From VRUE01 sp045805805 (GTDB taxonomy: Bacteria; Actinomycetota; Thermoleophilia; Solirubrobacterales; 70-9): a stretch of DNA of 17,886 bases. The DNA lies in the NCBI GenBank assembly GCA_045805805.1, contig JBJMKO010000113.1:1-17886 (forward strand), given 5' to 3'. A program made the translations under genes and the position numbers. Of the stretch, positions 1-6,761 are shown one piece after another. The number at the start of each line of letters is the position of its first letter. The stretch's first letter is position 1. Under the pieces are notes generated by a model. That model had not been told where the DNA came from and did no database searches. It saw only the letters and a program-made list of their open reading frames with translations.

Positions 1-150
1 CCCTGGCGGGTGCGCCTCTGCGGGAATGTCGCCGAAGGCGGCGGAAATGCAATCCGGTTATTGCGCGGGCGTAGCCCGCGCACCTCATCTCGTCGCTCCG
101 CGCCATAGGCGCGGGCGACGTCAATTCACGCAGAGGCGCACCCGCCAGGG
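1..150. repeat. Palindromic intergenic repeat, copy 1
   Basis: The first 22 bases and bases 129-150 are perfect reverse complements, so the whole element can fold on one outer stem. Inside are three further hairpins: CGCC/GGCG at 30-40, GCGCGGGC/GCCCGCGC at 63-81 and CGCGCC/GGCGCG at 99-113. A second copy lies at 5266-5411; positions 63-149 and 5325-5411 match at 83 of 87 bases. The element starts 29 nt past the stop codon of the minus-strand gene 179-814 and could act as its 3' end structure. The window starts exactly on the left arm, so the element may extend further. It encodes no convincing protein and has no transposase. It is best described as a REP- or MITE-like cruciform repeat; the family is not one I recognise. 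Confidence 0.8.
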
Positions 151-178
151 CTCATCAACTCCGCCCGAGAAACGGCTC

Positions 179-814
179 TCAGCCGAACGCGGCCGCCTTG
201 ACGCTGGGGACCTTGCCGCCCTTGCAGTTCGGGCCGTAGCCGGAGGCGGAGAGGATCTGGAAGTTGGTTACCGCGTGGAACGGAGTTGTCGAGCCGTCGT
301 TTTGGGCGAGGTTGATGACCAGGCGGTAGAAGCCGGGCTTGAGGTCGTGGTAGTAGATCTCGGGGCGGGTTGCCGGCGAGTAGCTGCCGGCAGAGCGGAT
401 TTGTTCGGCGAGCACTCCGTTGGGGCCTGCGAATTCGCGGCTGTCGTAGGAGGCGCCGACGAGGCGACCGTTGCCGAAGGGGCTGTCGATCGCCCGCTGC
501 AGCTTGACCGGATCGACGCAGTCGGGGACCCGGTTGAGCCCGAAACGGATATTGCCCTCGCCGAGCTGCGGTTCACCGCCGAAATGCCTGGGCGCGAGCT
601 GGAAGTTGTGGACCTTGACCTTGACCACGACCGCGTGACTGGACTGGCGAGCACCGTTGCGAGGGGAAATCACCTGCACGCTTGGCTCGCCCCGCACCGG
701 GCCGCCGCTCGCCGCGCTCGCGGCATCTTCCTTGCCCCCTCCCAGCGCCAAGATCGCGGCAAAGATGGCCGCGGCCGCCGCAGCGACGACGAATATGGCG
801 GTTCTGAGAGGCAT
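179..814 (-). CDS. Secreted or lipid-anchored Ig-like protein of unknown function
   Basis: 211 aa. Residues 1-25 are a typical export signal (MPLRTAIF followed by an Ala/Val/Ile-rich core), with a Gly/Ala/Ser-rich stretch after it. No lipobox cysteine is obvious. The mature part from about residue 45 (VQVISPRNGA onward) looks like an all-beta sandwich. A C-terminal stretch near residue 150 (YYHDLKPGFYRLVINLAQNDG) resembles the 'G x Y x L x x x L A' strand pattern of small extracytoplasmic Ig-like domains such as DUF4399; this similarity is only by eye. Two cysteines, one near residue 99 and one near the C terminus, could form a disulfide. It is divergent from the GH92 operon; the two ATG codons overlap at 812-815, so any shared promoter would lie inside one of the coding regions or one annotated start is too long. 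Repeat copy 1 lies just past its stop. Function not recognised. Confidence 0.72.
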   Translation of the reverse strand: MPLRTAIFVVAAAAAAIFAAILALGGGKEDAASAASGGPVRGEPSVQVISPRNGARQSSHAVVVKVKVHNFQLAPRHFGGEPQLGEGNIRFGLNRVPDCVDPVKLQRAIDSPFGNGRLVGASYDSREFAGPNGVLAEQIRSAGSYSPATRPEIYYHDLKPGFYRLVINLAQNDGSTTPFHAVTNFQILSASGYGPNCKGGKVPSVKAAAFG

Positions 815-3332
815 GGACCCGGGAACACTAAGCGAGCGCCGTAACGTTTACACCTTGATCCGAAGCGCAGGCATCGCCATCGCGGCAGCCCTGATCTCCG
901 TTGCCCTTCCGGCTCCCGTTGCCCATGGCGCCGGGCCAGCCGATCGCGTGCATGTCTTCGCCGGCACCAGGCCCGGCCCGGGCACGTTCGGCGGCGGTCA
1001 CAACTTCCCCGGCGCAACCGTGCCGTTCGGAATGGTCCAGTGGAGCCCCGACACGACTCCGGCCGACACCAATGGCCGGAGTGGCTACGACTATCGCGAC
1101 TCCCACATCAAGGGCTTCAGCCTCACTCACCTCGCCGGGGCCGGCTGCTCGCTCTATGGCGATTTCCCGTTCCTGCCGACCACCGAGCCGCTGAGCTCAT
1201 CGCCGGCCGCACGCGGCTCTTCGCTCGACGGCGAATTCCAGCCCGGCTTCTCTCACGCCCGCGAGAGCGGGCGGCCCGGCTACTACTCCGTTCGTCTCAA
1301 TCCGGTCGACGGGGCCGCTATCGGTGCCGAGCTGACGGCGACGACCCGCACCGGGATGGCCCGCTTCACCTTCCCACGCAATCTTCACGCGAGCGTCCTG
1401 ATCAACGCCGGCGGCAGCGCTCAGCCCGATGACTTCGCTGCGGTCCAAGTCGACCCGGCGCACCGCGAGATCGACGGCACCGCGTCGAGCGGGCTCTTCT
1501 GCGGGCATCGCCCCCGCTACCGGGTATACATCGCGGCCGTCTTCGACCGTCGCTTCGACACCTACGGCACCTGGGAAGGCAACGAGGTCACGGCTGGCTC
1601 CAGCGCGGCGAGCGATAGCCAGAAGCCCCCCGCAAAGCCGGCATCGACGGCGGACGCCGGCGCCTTCGCGACTTTCGACACCCGTCACAACCGGGTCGTC
1701 GTCGCTCGTGTCGGCATCTCCTTCGTCAGCGTCGAGGACGCTCGCGCCAACCTCGCCGCTGAAAATCCAGGCCTCGGCTTCGGCGAGGTGGCCAAGCGTG
1801 CCGAGGGGGACTGGAACAAGTCGCTCGGCCGTATCCGCGTCGACGGCGGGCCGCGGCGCTTGCTCGACACCTTCTACACCGCGCTCTACCACGTCTTCCT
1901 GGCACCGCGAACCTTCAGCGACGTCGGCGGGGCCTACGTCGGCATGGACGGGCTCGTTCACCGCGCCCGCGGGCGCATCCAGTACGCCGACTTCTCCGGT
2001 TGGGACACCTACAGGACGCAGATTCAATTGCTCTCGATCCTGGCGCCCCGACGGGCCGGTGAGATGGTCAGCTCTCTGCTCGCCGACGCCGCGGAGAGCG
2101 GCTGCCTGCCGCGCTGGCCCTACGCGAACGGCCAGAGCATGACGATGGTCGGCGACTCGGCCGACCCGCTGATCGCTTCCGCGGCGGCCTTCGGCGCCAC
2201 CGGTTTCGATCGTCGTGCCGCCCTGGCCGCGATGCTCAAGGGCGCCGACGAGCCGTGCCGCAGCGCCAACGGCGAATACCTCGAGCGTCAGGGCCTCGCC
2301 GGCTACCTCGAGCTTGGCTACGTCCCCTTCGACCTCGATACCAACGTTCGCAACGCCAACTCGATCTACGGCAGCCCCGATGACGTCTGGGGCTCGGCTG
2401 CAACCTCGCTCGAGTACGGTGTCGACGACTTCGCGATCGCCCAGTTCGCCGCACGAGCCCTGCACGATCGCGCCTCATACCACCGCTTTATGCGCCGTTC
2501 GGGAAACTGGCGCAAGCTCTTCAACCGCAACAGCGGCCTGATAGAGCCACGTTACGAAAATGGCAGCTTTCCAGCCAATTACGACAACCTCCGCGGCGGT
2601 GGCTTCGTCGAGGGAAACTCTTCCCAGTACACCTGGATGGTGCCCCATGATCCGGCCGGGCTCTTCCACCGGATGGGAGGGGCGATGAGCGCCTCCTCGC
2701 GGCTCGGTCACTTCCTGCGCGAGCTCAACGGGGGCCCTGGGGGCGCTCACACCGACCACGCGCTGCTCGGCAACGAGCCGACACTGCATGTTCCGTGGCT
2801 CTACGACTGGGCTCGCCGCCCCTATGGAACCCAGGCGGCGGTGCGACGCGCACTTCGCCTGTACCGAACTTCCCCGGACGGCTATCCCGGCAACGATGAC
2901 CTCGGGACGCTCTCCTCCTGGTACGTGTTCGGGGCCCTTGGCCTCTACCCGGAGGTGCCCGGAGTCGGCCTGCTGGCGGTGGGCAGTCCGCTGTTCGGAC
3001 ACGCCTCGATCGCCTTGCCCCACCACAGGCGAGCGACGATCTCCGCCGGCGCGTACGCGTTCAGGCCGCGCCATAAGGGTGGGCACGGCAGGCCGACGAA
3101 GCCGCGGCGGATCGGGCTCAGCCCGTCAGCCGCGCCTTACATTCGCTCGCTGCAGTTCAACGGCCGCCCCTACGGAAAGCCATGGATCACCTACTGCGCC
3201 CTGGCCGGAGGGGCGCATCTTGCCTTCCAGCTCGGTCCTCACCCGGACCGCAGCTGGGGAGCATCCGCCGCGGCGCAGCCGCCATCCTTTGGCCCGCACC
3301 GGCGAATGCCAAGAAACGACTGCACCCCGTGA
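813..3332 (+). CDS. Exported GH92 alpha-1,2-mannosidase-like glycoside hydrolase
   Basis: 839 aa from ATG 813. It has a signal peptide (basic stretch, then a hydrophobic core near residues 20-36, ending APVAHGA), so it acts outside the membrane. GH92 hallmarks run in order: GGGHNFPGATVPFGM near residues 60-74, GFSLTHLAGAGCSLYGD near 104-120, the EGNSSQYTWMVPHD block with E600, GNEPTLHVPWLY near 653, and GYPGNDDLGTLSSWYVFGALG with D695/D696. The family is inverting and calcium-dependent, with the acid and base residues in these acidic motifs; the exact assignment is from memory. Substrate is likely alpha-mannan or mannosylated glycans. The reading frame is open upstream to 657, but that part is antisense to the neighbouring gene. 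TTG 855, just before the signal peptide and 8 nt after a TAACGT box, is an alternative start. The stop overlaps the next gene by 4 nt (GTGA). Confidence 0.9.
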   Translation: MDPGTLSERRNVYTLIRSAGIAIAAALISVALPAPVAHGAGPADRVHVFAGTRPGPGTFGGGHNFPGATVPFGMVQWSPDTTPADTNGRSGYDYRDSHIKGFSLTHLAGAGCSLYGDFPFLPTTEPLSSSPAARGSSLDGEFQPGFSHARESGRPGYYSVRLNPVDGAAIGAELTATTRTGMARFTFPRNLHASVLINAGGSAQPDDFAAVQVDPAHREIDGTASSGLFCGHRPRYRVYIAAVFDRRFDTYGTWEGNEVTAGSSAASDSQKPPAKPASTADAGAFATFDTRHNRVVVARVGISFVSVEDARANLAAENPGLGFGEVAKRAEGDWNKSLGRIRVDGGPRRLLDTFYTALYHVFLAPRTFSDVGGAYVGMDGLVHRARGRIQYADFSGWDTYRTQIQLLSILAPRRAGEMVSSLLADAAESGCLPRWPYANGQSMTMVGDSADPLIASAAAFGATGFDRRAALAAMLKGADEPCRSANGEYLERQGLAGYLELGYVPFDLDTNVRNANSIYGSPDDVWGSAATSLEYGVDDFAIAQFAARALHDRASYHRFMRRSGNWRKLFNRNSGLIEPRYENGSFPANYDNLRGGGFVEGNSSQYTWMVPHDPAGLFHRMGGAMSASSRLGHFLRELNGGPGGAHTDHALLGNEPTLHVPWLYDWARRPYGTQAAVRRALRLYRTSPDGYPGNDDLGTLSSWYVFGALGLYPEVPGVGLLAVGSPLFGHASIALPHHRRATISAGAYAFRPRHKGGHGRPTKPRRIGLSPSAAPYIRSLQFNGRPYGKPWITYCALAGGAHLAFQLGPHPDRSWGASAAAQPPSFGPHRRMPRNDCTP

Positions 3333-4804
3333 CCCTCACTCCGTCTCGAACAGGCGCCCTCTGGGTGCTCGCCGGCCTGATCGCGCTCGGCGCCGCGGTG
3401 CGATTCGCGACGCTCGGCCTGCAGAGCTATCACCACGACGAGGTGATCACCGTCGCCCGCGTCATCCCGGGCAGCTTCACCGACATGTTGCGCCAGGTGA
3501 AAGGGAGCGAGTCCAACCCGCCCCTCTACTACGTGCTCGCCTGGGGTTGGGCGAAGGGGTTCGGCACCGGCGAGGTGACGATGCGCTCGCTCTCTGCCCT
3601 GTTCGGTGTGGCCACGATCCCGCTCGCCTACTGCGTCGGCCGCGAGCTGTCCAGCCGGCGCGCCGGCCTGATCGCGGCAACGCTGGTCGCCGTCAACCCG
3701 ATGCTGATCTGGTATTCCCAGGAGGCTCGCTCCTACCCCCTGCTGGTCTTTTTCGGGGCCGCCTCGCTGCTCTTCTTCGTCCGCGCCCTGCGTACTCGCG
3801 AGGGACGAGATCTGGCGCTTTGGGCGCTCGCCTCCGCCCTGGCGCTATGCAGTCACTACTTCGCCGTGTTCGCGGTGGGGATCGAGGCCCTCTGGCTGCT
3901 CATCGTGCTGCGCTCGCGTTGGCGGGCCGTGCTGCCCGCGGTCGGGGGGGTGGCGCTCGTCGGCTTGGCCCTGATCCCGCTGATCTCCGCTCAGGTCAAC
4001 CCGACCCACATCGGCTGGATCGATCACAGCCCACTTTCGTCACGCTTCTTCCAGACTGGGGTCAGCTTCCTCGTCGGCGAGACCGGCCACGTGATCGCCG
4101 AGCCGCCGCGCGAGCGCTACGCCCTGCTGCCCGCGATCCTGATCGGCTTGGCTTTCGTGCTCGTCGCCGTGCGAGGTGGGAGAGGAGAGCGGCGGGGAGC
4201 CCTGCTCGGGGCGGCCATCGGGCTGGGCGTGGCGGCCCTTGCGGCGCTGGCCGCGGCGATCGGCAAGGACTACGTGGTCGAGCGCAACCTGCTTCCCGCC
4301 CTCGTGCCGTTGGCCGTCGCGGGGGCGATCGGCTTCGCCACCGACGGGGCGCGCCGCCTCGGCCTGCTGCTCGCGGTTGCGCTCGTCGCCTACTGGATGG
4401 CTTTTGACATCCACGTCACCCGGACGCCGAACCTGCAGCGCCCCGACTTCCGCGAGCTCACCGATGGCCTGGGGCCGCCGCGCGGGCCGCGGGCGATAGT
4501 CACCTGGAAGCTCGCCGCCGACCCGGTCCGTTTCTACCTGCACGACAGGTCGGTGAGGGTCTACAGCGGCGAGATTCCGCTGCGCGAGATCGACGTGATC
4601 GGCAAGTCGGCGGAAGGAAGGCCGGTCACCGGCGTGCCGTCGGGGTTTCACCCAGCGGGACGGGTAAGGTTCGAACGGCTGACACTTTCCCGCTACAAGT
4701 CGAGCCGAATCCGCCAAGTTCCCTTCTATGCGCTGAAAAGGGTGCAAACCGGCTTTGGCGACAACGCTGTCGTCGTCGACGGGCAGACCGGAGCGCAGCG
4801 ATGA
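3329..4804 (+). CDS. GT39/PMT-like integral membrane glycosyltransferase
   Basis: 491 aa from GTG 3329, chosen because GTG overlaps the GH92 stop (GTGA) and places the first membrane helix at residues 10-28; the open frame extends upstream to 3182 but only as a shadow of the GH92 gene. The first helix is followed by an outward loop with SYHHDE (D37/E38), the acidic motif expected for GT-C enzymes of the PMT/ArnT type. About ten more hydrophobic segments follow, with NPMLIWYSQEARSYPLL in the usual place for the family. The C-terminal 100 residues are soluble. Such enzymes transfer a sugar from a polyprenyl-phosphate donor to a protein or lipid acceptor on the outer face. The donor and acceptor cannot be read here; the GH92 partner suggests mannose. 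The stop overlaps the next start (ATGA at 4801-4804). Confidence 0.85.
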   Translation: MTLTPSRTGALWVLAGLIALGAAVRFATLGLQSYHHDEVITVARVIPGSFTDMLRQVKGSESNPPLYYVLAWGWAKGFGTGEVTMRSLSALFGVATIPLAYCVGRELSSRRAGLIAATLVAVNPMLIWYSQEARSYPLLVFFGAASLLFFVRALRTREGRDLALWALASALALCSHYFAVFAVGIEALWLLIVLRSRWRAVLPAVGGVALVGLALIPLISAQVNPTHIGWIDHSPLSSRFFQTGVSFLVGETGHVIAEPPRERYALLPAILIGLAFVLVAVRGGRGERRGALLGAAIGLGVAALAALAAAIGKDYVVERNLLPALVPLAVAGAIGFATDGARRLGLLLAVALVAYWMAFDIHVTRTPNLQRPDFRELTDGLGPPRGPRAIVTWKLAADPVRFYLHDRSVRVYSGEIPLREIDVIGKSAEGRPVTGVPSGFHPAGRVRFERLTLSRYKSSRIRQVPFYALKRVQTGFGDNAVVVDGQTGAQR

Positions 4805-5229
4805 GCCCGATCGAAGAGCTTGCCTATCGGCTGGGAGCCGCCGCTCGCCGTCCGGCGAGCTGGTGGCAGCTGTTCAAGTTCGGGCTTGTCGGCGCATCGG
4901 GATACGTCATCAACCTCGGCGTGTTCGCCCTACTCAACGACAGCCTCGGCGTCCACTACTCCCTGGCCGCGATCGGCGCCTTCTGCGTTGCCGTCAGCAG
5001 CAACTTCTTCTGGAATCGCCACTGGACGTTCGCGGCCGGCGACGGTCACGCCGGTTTCCAGGCCGTTCGCTTCTTCACGATCAGCGTCGCCGCCCTGGCG
5101 ATCAACCTGGCCGTGCTCGAGGTGCTCGTAGCGTGGGCTTCACTAGGCGAGCTATCGGCCCAGGCCATCGCCGTTGCCGTCGCCATGCCCTTCAACTTTC
5201 TCGGCAACAAGCTCTGGGCGTTCGCCTAG
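4801..5229 (+). CDS. GtrA-like membrane protein
   Basis: 142 aa with four hydrophobic segments (roughly residues 24-45, 54-70, 84-108 and 118-138). The GtrA signature is clear: FKFGLVGASGYVINLGVFALL in the first helix region, SNFFWNRHWTF after the second, and FNFLGNKLWAF at the end. Family members are proposed to flip or assist polyprenyl-phosphate sugars for membrane glycosyltransferases. The ATG overlaps the stop of the GT39-like gene, so the two are probably translated together and work as donor supply plus transferase. It is the last gene of the operon; repeat copy 2 begins 37 nt after its stop. Confidence 0.9.
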   Translation: MSPIEELAYRLGAAARRPASWWQLFKFGLVGASGYVINLGVFALLNDSLGVHYSLAAIGAFCVAVSSNFFWNRHWTFAAGDGHAGFQAVRFFTISVAALAINLAVLEVLVAWASLGELSAQAIAVAVAMPFNFLGNKLWAFA

Positions 5230-5265
5230 GTTTGATTTTGTTCCCACTGGAGCGGGGCGGGGGAG

Positions 5266-5411
5266 CCTGGCCGCCCTCCAGTCGAATTGACACCCATGCG
5301 CTTCGCGCATGGGGTGAACCTTGAGCGCGGGCATAGCCCGCGCACCTCATCTCGTCGCTACGCGCCATAGGCGCGGGCGATGTCAATTCCCGCAGAGGCG
5401 CACCCGCCAGG
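5266..5411. repeat. Palindromic intergenic repeat, copy 2
   Basis: The right part (5325-5411) matches copy 1 positions 63-149 with four substitutions. The left arm has diverged but still pairs: CCTGGC 5266-5271 with GCCAGG 5406-5411, and GAATTGACA 5284-5292 with TGTCAATTC 5381-5389. Three inner hairpins are present: ACCCATGCGC/GCGCATGGGGT at 5292-5315 (TTC loop), GCGCGGGC/GCCCGCGC at 5325-5343, and CGCGCC/GGCGCG at 5361-5375. It sits just downstream of the gtrA-like gene and upstream of the methyltransferase, and may serve as a terminator or mRNA-protecting structure. No T-tract follows. Confidence 0.8.
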
Positions 5412-5424
5412 CCTTTATAACCGT

Positions 5425-5430
5425 TAATAT
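5425..5430 (+). promoter_or_regulatory. Putative -10 box for the methyltransferase gene
   Basis: TAATAT lies 9 nt before the ATG at 5440, and no Shine-Dalgarno sequence is seen. This predicts a start of transcription within a few bases of the ATG, that is a leaderless or nearly leaderless mRNA. There is no good -35 box at 17 nt, so support rests on the hexamer and its position. Confidence 0.35.
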
Positions 5431-5439
5431 TCCTGAGCG

Positions 5440-6216
5440 ATGGAGCAGGGTACTGCCACCGAGATCCCTTCAGATTGGTATCGAAGGGCGTTTCCAGCAG
5501 AGGAGACCACCAGAAGGCCGTGGGCGGACCAGACCGAGCCCGAAGTCGATCGTGCGCTCGCGATGCTGCGCGCATCTGGGTCGGAGCGGGTTCTGGATCT
5601 GGCCTGTGGAACGGGCAGGCACGCGCTTGAGCTTGCACGGCGCGGCTTCTCTGTGGTCGGCGTCGACATCGCGAGGGACCTGCTCGACATCGCCGAAAGC
5701 GACGCGGCCGACGAGTCGCTGGATGCCTCCTTCGTCGAAGCCGATCTGCGCGAGCTGGTCTTCGAGGACGAGTTCGACTTGGTCCTGAGCCTCAACGACG
5801 GAGCCGTCGGTTACTTCGAGACCGAGGAGGAGAACCGCCGCACCTTCGAGGTCGTGGCGCGGGCGCTGCGCGCCGGCGGTGGGCACCTGATGCAGCTTCC
5901 GAACGTTCTCTACGCGGAAACCCACCTGCCGCAGAAAACCTGGATCGAGGGCGGCTCGATGATCGAACTGATCGACCACCGGTGGGACGCCGGGAGCCGC
6001 TACTTAGAAGGCACGACGACACCGATCCATTTCGGCGACGTCTTCGAGGGGGTCTCACCGATTCCGTTCCGGCAGCGCCTCTACTCGGTCGACGAGCTTG
6101 CCGAGCTCTACTCGTCCATCGGCATGTCCCTCGCCAACGTCTTCCGAGGCAACGGAAAGCCCCGCCCGCCGAAGGACAGCCAGTTCGAGCTCTTCGTCGA
6201 GGGCCGGCGGGACTAG
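5440..6216 (+). CDS. Class I SAM-dependent methyltransferase
   Basis: 258 aa. Motif I (VLDLACGTGRHALELARRG, residues 51-69) and the acidic end of beta2 (VVGVDIA, D76) define the SAM site. FVEADLREL near residue 97 is motif II-like, and LVLSLNDGAVGYF near 113 is the strand-4 region. The C-terminal half (PIHFGDVFEGVSP, then YSVDELAELYSSIG) is the usual substrate-side extension of small-molecule methyltransferases of this shape. The substrate cannot be told from sequence. The gene stands alone between repeat copy 2 and a convergent gene whose stop codon is only 2 nt away, with no room for a separate terminator. Confidence 0.88.
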   Translation: MEQGTATEIPSDWYRRAFPAEETTRRPWADQTEPEVDRALAMLRASGSERVLDLACGTGRHALELARRGFSVVGVDIARDLLDIAESDAADESLDASFVEADLRELVFEDEFDLVLSLNDGAVGYFETEEENRRTFEVVARALRAGGGHLMQLPNVLYAETHLPQKTWIEGGSMIELIDHRWDAGSRYLEGTTTPIHFGDVFEGVSPIPFRQRLYSVDELAELYSSIGMSLANVFRGNGKPRPPKDSQFELFVEGRRD

Positions 6217-6218
6217 CC

Positions 6219-6578
6219 CTACCAAGTCCCCTCCAGCCAGCACAGCAGCTCTGGAGTACGGCTGCGCAAGTCGGGATCGGGGGATGCAAGCTCGGCGTCG
6301 GCGAGCTGAATTGCGGCCCCCAGGGCGAAAATGGCGCGTTTGGTGCCGAGGCTGAGATGCGCCTCGAGGCGCTCCATCGTTACGTGATCGCCGCGCAGCG
6401 ACCAGAGTGCCTCTCGGGCTCCCACTGGATCCGTTTCGGCTACGTCGATAGCTTTCTCCAACGCATTGCGAATTCGGAGCCGCGGCGGCGCATCGGCAAA
6501 GGCTTCGAGGGCCCGCTCCCGCACCCGTTCCTCGAAGCGACCGTCGACTACTGCGGAGACTGCTTTACCCTCTGTCAT
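6219..6578 (-). CDS. Small helical protein of unknown function
   Basis: 119 aa from the ATG at 6578, chosen because a strong GAGGAGG ribosome-binding site sits 7 nt upstream (6586-6592, minus strand); the frame is open to 6626 but that part has no such site. The sequence is acidic, predicted all-helical, without signal peptide, membrane helix, cysteine motif or recognised domain. A helical stretch from about residue 30 to 100 (RIRNALEKAIDVAETDPVGA, then RLEAHLSLGTKRAIFALGAA) reads like paired amphipathic helices. It is convergent with the methyltransferase and divergent from the LeuRS-like gene. I do not recognise a family. Confidence 0.65.
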   Translation of the reverse strand: MTEGKAVSAVVDGRFEERVRERALEAFADAPPRLRIRNALEKAIDVAETDPVGAREALWSLRGDHVTMERLEAHLSLGTKRAIFALGAAIQLADAELASPDPDLRSRTPELLCWLEGTW

Positions 6579-6653
6579 GTTGGGACCTCCTCTATTAGGT
6601 CTCGGCCAGGCCCCGGGGTGTCGCAAGCACCGCCGGGGTCGCCTTTTGAGAGT

Positions 6654-6682
6654 TTGCGCGTGTAGACTCGCCTGAAGACAAT
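6654..6682 (+). promoter_or_regulatory. Possible sigma70-type promoter for the LeuRS-like gene
   Basis: TTGCGC (6654-6659), a 17-nt spacer and GACAAT (6677-6682) lie about 80 nt upstream of the ATG at 6762. The boxes are moderate matches. No T-box leader was found in the short remaining leader. Confidence 0.3.
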
Positions 6683-6761
6683 AAGCGCCCGCCCCTCAAT
6701 GGTCAAATAATCTCTTTGCGACGCACCCGGGAGCACGGAAGCGCATGGGAAGGCCACGAAG

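Noticed and set aside
26..844. Plus-strand frame of 272 codons
   Set aside because: It reads through the palindromic repeat and antisense to the signal-peptide-bearing gene 179-814.
1197..2465. Open frame of 422 codons on the minus strand
   Set aside because: Fully antisense to the GH92 gene, whose motifs are intact; no family resemblance.
2788..4407. Plus-strand frame of 539 codons
   Set aside because: Arg/Pro-rich frameshadow across the GH92 and GT39-like genes.
5230..5439. The repeat as a CRISPR unit or IS end
   Set aside because: Only two distant copies with no spacers, no transposase and no target-site duplication.
6579..6761. Possible T-box leader before the LeuRS-like gene
   Set aside because: The T-box sequence, specifier loop and terminator/antiterminator are not seen, and the leader is short.
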